This document shows, piece after piece, positions 7,579 to 14,510 of a DNA stretch of 22,990 nucleotides. A model generated the notes under the pieces. It was not told the origin of the DNA and searched no databases. It worked only from the letters and a program-made list of their open reading frames with translations. Both the position numbers and the translations under genes were made by a program. Origin of the DNA: Eubacteriales bacterium (lineage in GTDB: Bacteria > Bacillota > Clostridia > Christensenellales > CAG-138); NCBI GenBank assembly GCA_028701165.1, contig JAQVRG010000004.1, positions 1 to 22,990 of the forward strand, read 5' to 3'. Numbering within the stretch: the first letter of the stretch is position 1; each line of letters opens with the position of its first letter.

Positions 7579-8460
7579 CTATACCAACCCCGTGAGCAGG
7601 CGCTCGCAGTCCTCTACATTGCGGGACAGATCGTGTATATAGCCGGAAAGAGAAGACATTTTACTTACCCCCGTCATGCCTAAGAATTGCCGGTTTACAT
7701 CCACAAGCTGCCGGTACAGCTTAAGAAGCATATTGAAGCGTTCCCGCTGGGCGGAAAGCTCCTTCTCCTGCGCGCTGATGCGCGCCTGCAATGCCGCCGT
7801 ATCGGCGCCCGGCGCGCCGTTTCGCATCTCCTCCAGCGTCCGCATCGCCTGTGCGCCGCGGCTTGCGCTTACGGCAAGCGCGCCAAGGCTTTCAAAGAAC
7901 GCCGTTACATCCAGTCCGTCCACTTGGTCAAGCTCACGCACCACGCCGCAGAGCACATCCACAAGCCCGCTTTGCTTTCGGGGTCTGCCCGCCCGCGTGA
8001 TCCGTGCGTGCGCGTAAGGGTCAAAGACGCTTATGCCCTCCTGCGTCAGCGTTTCCAGCATGCGCCGCACGCGTGGCGCGTCGGTTTTGAGAAGCGAGCG
8101 ATATTTGTTCTGGTAACGCAGCATCGCCTTGGTATCGCCCTTGCCCAAGGCGAGCGTGCACGCGCGCACGGACGTGCCGTTTGCAAGGCCGATGAGCACC
8201 TCGCGCAGCAGCATATCGATCTCTTCCTCGCTGAAGGGAACGAAGGCCGTGCTGCACGGCAGCGACGCAAGGCTCTCGTCCGCCTTGACTCTGGCGTAAT
8301 AGTAGTTGCGTATGCTGTTGGGCTTGCGGCCGGTGGCCTGCGCGACGCGCTCGAACACCAGCTTTAGCGGCTGCCCGTTGCCGCGCGCTTTTTTGACCTC
8401 GGTGAAAAGCAGTTGATTTTCCGCTTCCCTCCATCCTGTGTGTAGCATAAGATTCTGCAT
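7579..8460 (-). CDS. Myb/SANT-domain regulator resembling RsfA
   Basis: The 293-residue protein begins with a segment (about 6-60) similar to the Myb-like domain of RsfA, a prespore transcription regulator of Bacillus. A second, weaker Myb/SANT-like repeat occupies about 73-125 (FSEEEIDMLL onward). An AT-hook-like core GRPRK lies at 159-162 and beyond, and a probable coiled coil at about 218-255 suggests dimerisation. The start at 8460 is preferred over 8505 because GGGGGCGG lies just upstream and homology begins there. It is translationally coupled to the M14 peptidase, which it may regulate. A role in sporulation is inferred from similarity to RsfA and is not proven. Only a weak promoter match is seen between the asnS terminator and this gene. 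Confidence 0.75.
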   Translation of the reverse strand: MQNLMLHTGWREAENQLLFTEVKKARGNGQPLKLVFERVAQATGRKPNSIRNYYYARVKADESLASLPCSTAFVPFSEEEIDMLLREVLIGLANGTSVRACTLALGKGDTKAMLRYQNKYRSLLKTDAPRVRRMLETLTQEGISVFDPYAHARITRAGRPRKQSGLVDVLCGVVRELDQVDGLDVTAFFESLGALAVSASRGAQAMRTLEEMRNGAPGADTAALQARISAQEKELSAQRERFNMLLKLYRQLVDVNRQFLGMTGVSKMSSLSGYIHDLSRNVEDCERLLTGLV

Positions 8461-8508
8461 ATATCCGCCCCCTGTTTTGGATTTACAAACAGTATTAACC
8501 ATCAAGGC

Positions 8509-8545
8509 AAAAAATAACCAAAGCCATCTTGTGACAGCTTTGGTT
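8509..8545 (-). terminator. Rho-independent terminator after asnS
   Basis: On the minus strand a perfect nine-pair stem, AACCAAAGC (8537-8545) with GCTTTGGTT (8516-8524), encloses a 12-base loop. It is followed by A and then six T residues (8509-8514). It separates asnS from the Myb/RsfA-like gene. Confidence 0.85.
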
Positions 8546-8579
8546 GATACTTAGATATATGCGCGGGGGTCGGCGCGTA

Positions 8580-9962
8580 TTACATTTCTAAATTCCCGGT
8601 GGTGCGGGGGAAGGGGAGTACGTCGCGGATGTTCTGCATGCCGGTGACATACATGACCATGCGTTCAAAGCCCAAGCCGTAGCCCGCGTGCTTTACGCCG
8701 CCGTACTTGCGAAGATCGAGATACCAGTCGTAGCTCGAGCAGTCCATGCCGGTCTCCTCGATGCGCGCCTTAAGCACGTCAAAGCGCTCCTCGCGCTGGC
8801 TGCCGCCGATGATTTCGCCTACGCCCGGCACCAATAGATCCGCCGCGGCGACGGTCTTGTTGTCGTCGTTGAGGCGCATATAGAAGGCTTTGATCTCTTT
8901 GGGGTAATCCGTAACGAACACGGGGCGTTTGTAGATCTGCTCCGTTAGATACCGCTCGTGCTCGGTTTGCAGATCGCACCCCCAGTAAACGGGATACTTG
9001 AAATCCGCGCCGCTCTTTTGTAAAAGCGCCACGGCCTCGGTATAGGTGATGCGGGCAAAATCCGAATCCACGACGTTGTGGAGCCTGTCAAGAAGCCCCT
9101 TGTCGATGAAATTGTTGAAGAACGCCATCTCGTCGGGGCAGCGAGACAGCACCGTGCGGATGATGTGCTTGACCATCGCCTCCGCTACGTCCAAATAGCC
9201 CGTGAGATCACAGAAGGCCATCTCCGGTTCGATCATCCAAAACTCCGCCGCGTGGCGGCCGGTGTAGGATTTTTCCGCGCGGAAGGTGGGGCCGAAGGTG
9301 TAGATGTCGCGGAACGCGAGCGCGAAAGCTTCGCCGTAGAGCTGGCCGCTTACCGTCAGATTGGCGCTGGTTCCGAAAAAGTCCTGTTCGTAATCCACAG
9401 CGCCGTTTTCGGTGCGCGGCGGATCGTTAAGATCGAGCGTGGTGACCTGAAACATCTCGCCCGCGCCCTCGCAGTCGCTTGCGGTGATAAGCGGGGTATG
9501 TACATAAAGGAAGCCGCGTTCGTCAAAGAAGCGGTGGATGGCCTGCGCTACGACGCTGCGCACGCGGAAGGTCGCCTGAAAGGTGTTGGTGCGGGGGCGA
9601 AGGTGCTGGATGGTGCGCAGGTATTCCAGCGTATGGCGCTTCTTTTGCAGCGGGTAGTCGCTCTCGCACACGCCGACGACCTCGATGTGCTGCGCCTTGA
9701 TCTCAAAGGGCTGCTTGGCCTCCGGCGTAAGTTCCACAACGCCTGTGACGCTTACGGCACAGCCGGTATTGAACTGCTTCTTTACGTCGTTGGGTATATC
9801 GTTTTGCTCGTAAACCACCTGCACCGTCTGAAAGCAGCTTCCGTCGGACAACTCGATAAACCCTATGGTCTTGCTGTCCCGCGCCGTTTTGATCCATCCC
9901 GCGACCTCTACGCCGTTTCTATACGTCTCAGGCGTTTTGATCAGCTCGCAAAGCCGTACCAT
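8580..9962 (-). CDS. asnS: Asparaginyl-tRNA synthetase
   Basis: The 460-residue class II synthetase charges tRNA-Asn with asparagine in the cytoplasm. An N-terminal OB-fold anticodon-binding domain (about 1-110) is followed by the catalytic domain. Motif 2 is visible around FGPTFRAEKSYTGRH and motif 3 around GLGFERMVMYVTG. Overall sequence and length match bacterial AsnS rather than AspS, which has a large inserted domain. The start at 9962 is chosen because GGGAGG (complement of 9971-9976) lies eight bases upstream; the longer reading from 9995 lacks such a site. The leader is only about 34 bases, so no T-box riboswitch is present. Confidence 0.96.
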   Translation of the reverse strand: MVRLCELIKTPETYRNGVEVAGWIKTARDSKTIGFIELSDGSCFQTVQVVYEQNDIPNDVKKQFNTGCAVSVTGVVELTPEAKQPFEIKAQHIEVVGVCESDYPLQKKRHTLEYLRTIQHLRPRTNTFQATFRVRSVVAQAIHRFFDERGFLYVHTPLITASDCEGAGEMFQVTTLDLNDPPRTENGAVDYEQDFFGTSANLTVSGQLYGEAFALAFRDIYTFGPTFRAEKSYTGRHAAEFWMIEPEMAFCDLTGYLDVAEAMVKHIIRTVLSRCPDEMAFFNNFIDKGLLDRLHNVVDSDFARITYTEAVALLQKSGADFKYPVYWGCDLQTEHERYLTEQIYKRPVFVTDYPKEIKAFYMRLNDDNKTVAAADLLVPGVGEIIGGSQREERFDVLKARIEETGMDCSSYDWYLDLRKYGGVKHAGYGLGFERMVMYVTGMQNIRDVLPFPRTTGNLEM

Positions 9963-10003
9963 TCCCAAAGCCTCCCAAATAGCAAGAATAAACAATTATT
10001 AGG

Positions 10004-10032
10004 ATTATATCGCATGCCGGTTTTATTTGCAA
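10004..10032 (-). promoter_or_regulatory. Promoter of asnS
   Basis: On the minus strand TTGCAA (10027-10032), a 17-base spacer and a perfect TATAAT (10004-10009) form a sigma-A promoter. Transcription would start near 9997. No equally good promoter is visible for the divergent gene at 10114. Confidence 0.75.
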
Positions 10033-10113
10033 ATCCTTATTCATACACTAAAACGCAGACAAGCAGCAAGCGCATGCGCAGCGGTCTGTCGATACGTCAA
10101 AAGGGGGTGCCGT

Positions 10114-11088
10114 ATGTACGCTTCTCCGGTTCCGCTTATGGTCATCCGCACGGATACGGACGCGCTGGTCACGGTGAATGGACATGTATTGGGCGAATGC
10201 GGGCCGGACGCGCATGTGGCGATGCCGGTCTCGGATACGGGTGATTATTATGTATGCGCGATCCCGCTGACGGCGGGACACCGGATGCTTACCCGGAAGC
10301 TGCGCTTTGCGGACGGAAAGCTGCAAACCACCGATGTGCCGGACGTGGCGGTTTGCCTTTGGCCGGGCGGCGTGGCGGAATGTCTCCTGCAAACCCGCGT
10401 AGCTGAGGCGTGGCGGGAGAAGCCGCTTGTGCTTGCGCAGACGGTGTTTGGCGCGTATGCCCTTACGCTGTACCGGGAAACGGAGGTCAGGCTTTGCGTC
10501 GAGCAGCAGGGGCGGCCGCTTTATGCCTATATGCTGGGCGCGGGCGAGGACGGTTCCTTTCTGCCCTACGGCGAATATCTGGGCGTGCTGGTGCGGGGTG
10601 AGCGGGAACGTTTGGTTTTGCTCAATTCCACCATGCAGGACGTGTTGGATATACAAGGCGACGCGGTGTTTTTAGAGGAGGAGCCGGCCGTGATCGAGCG
10701 CGTGGGAACATTGCTCGGGCACGAAAGGCGCACGCGCTATCGTTTGACGGCCTCCGGCTTTTTGCCGTGCAAGCCGGAGACGGGCTTTTTTACGCGGGAC
10801 TATGCGCCGCCGCGCGACGAGGCTGATTTGAGCGTCGCCTTCTTCGAGGCGGTGCGCGAGGGCTTCGAGACGGAGGCGATGGGGTATGTAACGGAATCGC
10901 TGCGCAAAAGCTTCGCCTTTGCGGATATAGGCGCTTTCTTGGGGGAATACGGCGCTGTGCGCCTGCCCGTCTCCTGCCGCAGCGGGCGCGTTGTGGGGCT
11001 GCTGCATGACGCGGACGGCGCAACGCGGGCAAGGCTTTACCGTTTGGCGTTCGAGCAGGGGAAAATCGATAATTTGGAAGAAATCTGA
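10114..11088 (+). CDS. Protein of unknown function with PEGA-like N-terminus and NTF2-like C-terminus
   Basis: I do not recognise this 324-residue protein. Its N-terminal 70 residues are beta-rich and resemble PEGA-type surface repeats around VTVNGHVLGE (20-29). The middle (about 105-215) also looks beta-rich. The last 90 residues (about 235-324), with AFFEAVREGFETEAMGYVT and a repeated beta pattern, could be an NTF2-like fold. There is no signal peptide and no clear membrane segment, so it is probably cytoplasmic. The start at 10114 is supported by GGGGGTG at 10103-10109. The next two + strand genes follow closely, and the three may work together, although 11156 has its own promoter. All fold suggestions are by eye and weak. 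Confidence 0.75.
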   Translation: MYASPVPLMVIRTDTDALVTVNGHVLGECGPDAHVAMPVSDTGDYYVCAIPLTAGHRMLTRKLRFADGKLQTTDVPDVAVCLWPGGVAECLLQTRVAEAWREKPLVLAQTVFGAYALTLYRETEVRLCVEQQGRPLYAYMLGAGEDGSFLPYGEYLGVLVRGERERLVLLNSTMQDVLDIQGDAVFLEEEPAVIERVGTLLGHERRTRYRLTASGFLPCKPETGFFTRDYAPPRDEADLSVAFFEAVREGFETEAMGYVTESLRKSFAFADIGAFLGEYGAVRLPVSCRSGRVVGLLHDADGATRARLYRLAFEQGKIDNLEEI

Positions 11089-11097
11089 CGGCGCGTA

Positions 11098-11126
11098 TTG
11101 AACGCGCGCCCCATTCATGGCATAAT
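11098..11126 (+). promoter_or_regulatory. Probable promoter for the glycerate-kinase-like gene
   Basis: TTGAAC (11098-11103), a 17-base spacer and CATAAT (11121-11126) resemble a sigma-A promoter. Transcription would start near 11133, leaving a leader of about 23 bases that includes the ribosome binding site. Confidence 0.55.
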
Positions 11127-11155
11127 AAAAAGACATTTGTGAGGGGGTGCGATCC

Positions 11156-12571
11156 ATGCAGCTTCGCCGTCTCGCGTTGGGAATACGCTTTGATTTTGTG
11201 AATATCGCGCCGGACGCGCATGTGCAGCGTCTGGTATTCGAGGAGCTTTTGTCCGTGCTTACCCTGTCAGATATGCGCGGCTTGTCGCTCTATGGCGGAA
11301 CGGATCCGACGGCGCCGGGGGAGAACATCTATCTTGCGGTCATCATGGGCGGCAAGCTCAAATGTATGCGGCGCATTTACGAGAAGCTGCAAGGGGATAC
11401 GGCGTTGGATATGTACCTGTGTCCGGCGCAGCCTTTTTTGGAAAACAACAGGCTTGAGCGTGTGGAGGGGCTGACCTATTTCGGCGATGTAGGCGCGGAC
11501 GGATATCTGCACGGCGGCGATGAACAGCTTCCCATCCGCGTATCCAAGGCGCGTGGGAGGCATCGCAGCGTGGGCCGAAACATACATATACTGCTTGCGC
11601 CCTCCGCGATGCCGCGCGTATCCGCGATGGACGCGGTGAAGCGATTGACCATCGCCGCGCGAAGCTCCTTTCCGGGCGTGCGCATCCTGCCGCTGCCCCT
11701 GATCGCGGGCGAGGGCTGCGTGAACGCTCTTGTGACGGCTACGGGCGGAAGTTTCCGGCATGTGACCGTTGCGGAAACGAAACAGCGCCTTACCTACGGT
11801 GTGCTGCGCGGCAGGATCGGCGTGATCGAGGCGCAGGAAGACGGCTACGCTACGGGCGTCGCCATCCGCAGAGCGCTCGACGAGGGCTTGAAGCGCATCT
11901 ATATCATGGCGAACCGGGTTTCGGACGGCGGTATGGGGTGCGCGCGCGCCTTGGGCGTGAAATTCTACGACGCGGCCGGCGAGCTGATCACCGCGGGCAA
12001 GCCCACGCGCGTGGACGCCGAACTTCTGCATCCGCTTGCGCAGGGCGCGGCGTTTGTGCTGCTGTGCGCGGAGAAAACCGACACGCTGGGCGCTTTAGCC
12101 GAGAGCCTTTTGCGCGTGGAACACAGGGAGGCTGTGGACGGGATGCTTGACGCGGCGGATTTTGAGCGTTTGCTTACCGGCAAGGCGCTCGTTATCACGG
12201 GCGGCGAGGATATCTGCGCGCGCGAAAGCTTTGGCGAACGCGCTACGGAAAACGTGGTGGCGCGCTGCGCCAAGTTCCATGTGCCCGTTGTGGCGCTTAC
12301 TTGCTGCGGCTGGGATCAGCCGGAGCTGCACGGAGAAAAGCGCACGGATATCATGGGGGTCGTGAAAGCGCCGCTTAAACCCGAAATGGACGACGAGCAG
12401 GCGGGCAAGGTATTCGATGAAACGGTGGACAGGTTGTTCCGTTTTATCCGTCTGGGACGGGACGTGGAAAAAATCGGCGCGCCCAAACGCGAGCCAAACC
12501 GCATACGCCGCTTACCGGCGGCCATACGCACGCGTCTGTCCGGCAATAAAAAGATCAAGGCAAAGGAGTAA
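11156..12571 (+). CDS. Degenerate type-1 glycerate kinase-fold protein with extra N-terminal domain
   Basis: This 471-residue protein has an unrecognised N-terminal domain (1 to about 138), then a region (about 143-385) that follows the GlxK/GarK glycerate kinase fold. ILLAPS (145-150) matches the IAPDS strand, PLIAGEGCVNALVTATGG (181-198) matches the ADGGEG substrate loop, RVSDGGMGCARALG (254-267) matches GGSATNDGGAGM, and ALVITGG (344-350) matches LVITGEG. Several motif residues are changed: the Asp of ADGGEG is lost, ATN is replaced, and the FGPQKGA and GAGAAGG segments are missing. It may be a pseudo-kinase or act on another substrate. The C-terminal 40 residues are strongly basic. The start at 11156 is supported by GAGGGGGTG upstream; a GTG at 11147 lies within that site. 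The GNAT gene follows after two bases. Confidence 0.75.
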   Translation: MQLRRLALGIRFDFVNIAPDAHVQRLVFEELLSVLTLSDMRGLSLYGGTDPTAPGENIYLAVIMGGKLKCMRRIYEKLQGDTALDMYLCPAQPFLENNRLERVEGLTYFGDVGADGYLHGGDEQLPIRVSKARGRHRSVGRNIHILLAPSAMPRVSAMDAVKRLTIAARSSFPGVRILPLPLIAGEGCVNALVTATGGSFRHVTVAETKQRLTYGVLRGRIGVIEAQEDGYATGVAIRRALDEGLKRIYIMANRVSDGGMGCARALGVKFYDAAGELITAGKPTRVDAELLHPLAQGAAFVLLCAEKTDTLGALAESLLRVEHREAVDGMLDAADFERLLTGKALVITGGEDICARESFGERATENVVARCAKFHVPVVALTCCGWDQPELHGEKRTDIMGVVKAPLKPEMDDEQAGKVFDETVDRLFRFIRLGRDVEKIGAPKREPNRIRRLPAAIRTRLSGNKKIKAKE

Positions 12572-12573
12572 GC

Positions 12574-13626
12574 ATGGAATTTACGTTACGGGAAATTCGG
12601 CCGGAGGAGACCGAGGCGCTTGCAAGAAAAGCCAAAGCCTGTTTTACGTTTTTTGAACGGCTGGGGGTGGGCAAGCCCAGTCAAGGCATTGTGATTGAGG
12701 AAAACGGCGCTTTGTGCGGCGGTGCGTTTTTAAAAATCGTGGAGTTTCCCCAAGGAAAGCGAATCGGCTATTTCGACGTGGGCTTCGTATGTCCCGCCTA
12801 TCGCGGCACGGGCGTCGCAGACAAGCTTTATAAGGGTGCTGTGGAATACCTGCAAGCGCGCGGCTGTCAATATGTTGCCGCCATGATCATCGATGAGAAC
12901 ATGAAAAGCAAGACGCGCGCGGAAGCGGCGGGTCTGCATGAGAGTATGTTTTTCGATATGTCCCGCTATGTCGGTTGGGGCGGCTGCGCCAAATTCTGCC
13001 TGCGCTTTTTTGCGGCTACCCTCACGGGTACCAACTGCAAGCTGTATACGAATATGCCGCAAAGCGACTGGGGCGAAGGGCCTTCGCTCGCGGTCATGGC
13101 GGCTTTCAACCTGATCGCGCTTTGTATAAGCGGATGGCTGTCAAAAGGCTTTGCGGGCTTCGAGCCCGCCATGCAGGGCGGCGCGCTGATGATCGCCGTG
13201 AGCACGCTGGGAAGCTTTCTCGGTTCCCGCATCGCGGGCGGCAGGTGGCGGTACGCCGTGCCCTCCGGCGGCGCGGGGCTGGCGTTTGCATTAACGGCGC
13301 TGGGCGGCTTTTATCCGTGGATGGGAAGAATGTATCCAATCAAGTATGAAAACACGCCGCAGGGCGCAAAAAGGCTTGGCATATGCGGCATGACGGAGTG
13401 GCTGTTTGTGCTGGCGGCAACGGTGCTGTGCTTATATGGCATGAAGCTGCACGCGGCGCTTGACAAGGCGGCTATGTACGGCTGCGTGTTTTTGCTCTAT
13501 CACAGCATTCCCTGCTTTCCCTTCTCCACGATGGGGCAGAAACGGGATTGGGAATGGAATAAGCCGGTGTGCGTGGCGCTGATGGCAGTCAGCCTTGGCG
13601 TTTTTGCCTACGGCTGGTGGTTCTGA
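12574..13626 (+). CDS. GNAT acetyltransferase fused to a multi-pass membrane domain
   Basis: The 350-residue protein has a GNAT N-acetyltransferase domain at 1 to about 130, with the acetyl-CoA loop RGTGVA at 77-82. Residues about 170-350 contain five or six hydrophobic segments. The segment HSIPCFPFSTMGQKRDWEWN (310-329) resembles the end of M50 site-2 proteases, where a PLDG motif supplies a zinc-ligand aspartate, but that aspartate is absent and no HExxH motif is present. A degenerate M50-like membrane domain is therefore possible; this is inference. GGAG of the ribosome binding site overlaps the end of the preceding gene, so translation is coupled to the kinase-like protein. The substrate is unknown. 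It ends 15 bases from the convergent racemase gene, with no convincing terminator between them. Confidence 0.8.
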   Translation: MEFTLREIRPEETEALARKAKACFTFFERLGVGKPSQGIVIEENGALCGGAFLKIVEFPQGKRIGYFDVGFVCPAYRGTGVADKLYKGAVEYLQARGCQYVAAMIIDENMKSKTRAEAAGLHESMFFDMSRYVGWGGCAKFCLRFFAATLTGTNCKLYTNMPQSDWGEGPSLAVMAAFNLIALCISGWLSKGFAGFEPAMQGGALMIAVSTLGSFLGSRIAGGRWRYAVPSGGAGLAFALTALGGFYPWMGRMYPIKYENTPQGAKRLGICGMTEWLFVLAATVLCLYGMKLHAALDKAAMYGCVFLLYHSIPCFPFSTMGQKRDWEWNKPVCVALMAVSLGVFAYGWWF

Positions 13627-13641
13627 CGCATCCGGCGCGTC

Positions 13642-14355
13642 CTATGCGTCTTCTCGAAGCCTTGCGCCGCACAGGCGCAGGGCTTCTTTTGCAAGAAGCG
13701 CCGTAGGATCGACGGTGTTTGCCGCAAGCTTGTACATGGAAAACGCAAGCGGCAGTTCCGTACAGCCGAGGATGAAGCATGCAGCGCCCGCTTTGGTCAA
13801 ACGGTCGAGCATAGCCTGCACGGCGGACGCGTCAAAAGCACGACGGCCTGCCTTAACGCCTTCGTAGATAAGCGACATGACGGCCGCCTGCTCCGCTTCC
13901 TCCGGCAGAAGAAGCGAAACGCAGGGCGCTTCGCGCGCGAACGCGTCCGCATATACGCCGCTTTGCACCGTGCCGGTGGTGGCAAGCAGCACGACGCGCG
14001 CATACCCTTTTTCCCTTACGGCGGCCGCTGTGATGCGCGGCATATGCAGAACCGGCGTTTTTACGGCGGCGCAAACGTCGTCATAGAAGAAATGCGCCGT
14101 GTTGCACGCCATAACAAGCAAGTCCGCGCCGGCGCTTTCCAACCGTTTGGCGCTTTTGCACAGCTCAAGGCGCGGGTCTTCACCGCCGCGCAGTATGGCG
14201 GCGGTACGGTCGGGTATGCGGGTGTTGCTGTCGATGAGCATGGGGACGTGCGCCTGATCGCAGTCGGCGTCCGTATAGCGAAGCAGCTTTTCGTAAAGAT
14301 CCGCGGTAGCGGCGGGCCCCATACCGCCGATGACGCCTAGGGTTTTCGTTGGCAT
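13642..14355 (-). CDS. Aspartate/glutamate racemase family protein
   Basis: This 237-residue cytoplasmic enzyme belongs to the PLP-independent Asp/Glu/hydantoin racemase family. It most resembles aspartate racemase (RacD/YgeA) by its start LGVIGGMGPAATADLY. The two catalytic cysteines are present: Cys84 in MACNTAH and Cys198 in LGCTELPL. AGGAG precedes the ATG at proper spacing. The gene follows an acidic amino acid symporter gene on the same strand but has its own promoter. A role in converting imported L-aspartate or L-glutamate to the D form, or the reverse, is reasonable; broader racemase activity in this family cannot be excluded. Confidence 0.9.
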   Translation of the reverse strand: MPTKTLGVIGGMGPAATADLYEKLLRYTDADCDQAHVPMLIDSNTRIPDRTAAILRGGEDPRLELCKSAKRLESAGADLLVMACNTAHFFYDDVCAAVKTPVLHMPRITAAAVREKGYARVVLLATTGTVQSGVYADAFAREAPCVSLLLPEEAEQAAVMSLIYEGVKAGRRAFDASAVQAMLDRLTKAGAACFILGCTELPLAFSMYKLAANTVDPTALLAKEALRLCGARLREDA

Positions 14356-14405
14356 AAACGACTCCTTTTGCCGCCTGTCGTGTTGTGACAGACGAGAATA
14401 AATCC

Positions 14406-14433
14406 ATTATAGCGGATCGAGGACAAATAGCAA
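14406..14433 (-). promoter_or_regulatory. Promoter of the racemase gene
   Basis: On the minus strand TTGCTA (14428-14433), a 16-base spacer and a perfect TATAAT (14406-14411) form a sigma-A promoter. Transcription would start near 14399, giving a leader of about 44 bases. Its -35 box lies in the T-rich tail of the preceding terminator. Confidence 0.65.
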
Positions 14434-14469
14434 GACGAAAAGCGGCGCGGAGGTTTTCTCCGCGCCGCT
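14434..14469 (-). terminator. Rho-independent terminator after the acidic amino acid symporter gene
   Basis: A perfect 12-pair GC-rich stem is formed by 14441-14452 and 14458-14469 around a five-base loop. On the minus strand it is followed by TTTCGTCTTG, a T-rich tail. On the plus strand there is no T run, so it serves the symporter gene. Confidence 0.8.
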
Positions 14470-14510
14470 TATGATGCTGTCTGTCAGTGCTGTAACGGTA
14501 AGCCGCAGTT

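Noticed and set aside
9963..10003. T-box or other riboswitch before asnS
   Set aside because: The predicted leader is only about 34 bases, too short for a T-box, and no conserved motif is present.
10070..10079. Ten-base palindrome GCGCATGCGC upstream of the unknown protein gene
   Set aside because: Short alternating GC palindromes are common in this GC-rich sequence, and it is not placed on a promoter.
9078..10244. 388-codon open frame on the + strand opposite asnS
   Set aside because: It is the mirror of a certain gene. Long antisense frames are expected in GC-rich DNA, and the product resembles no family and has no ribosome binding site.
13625..13650. GACGCAT and ATGCGTC pair between the GNAT and racemase genes as a terminator
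   Set aside because: The loop is 12 bases and no T run follows on either strand.
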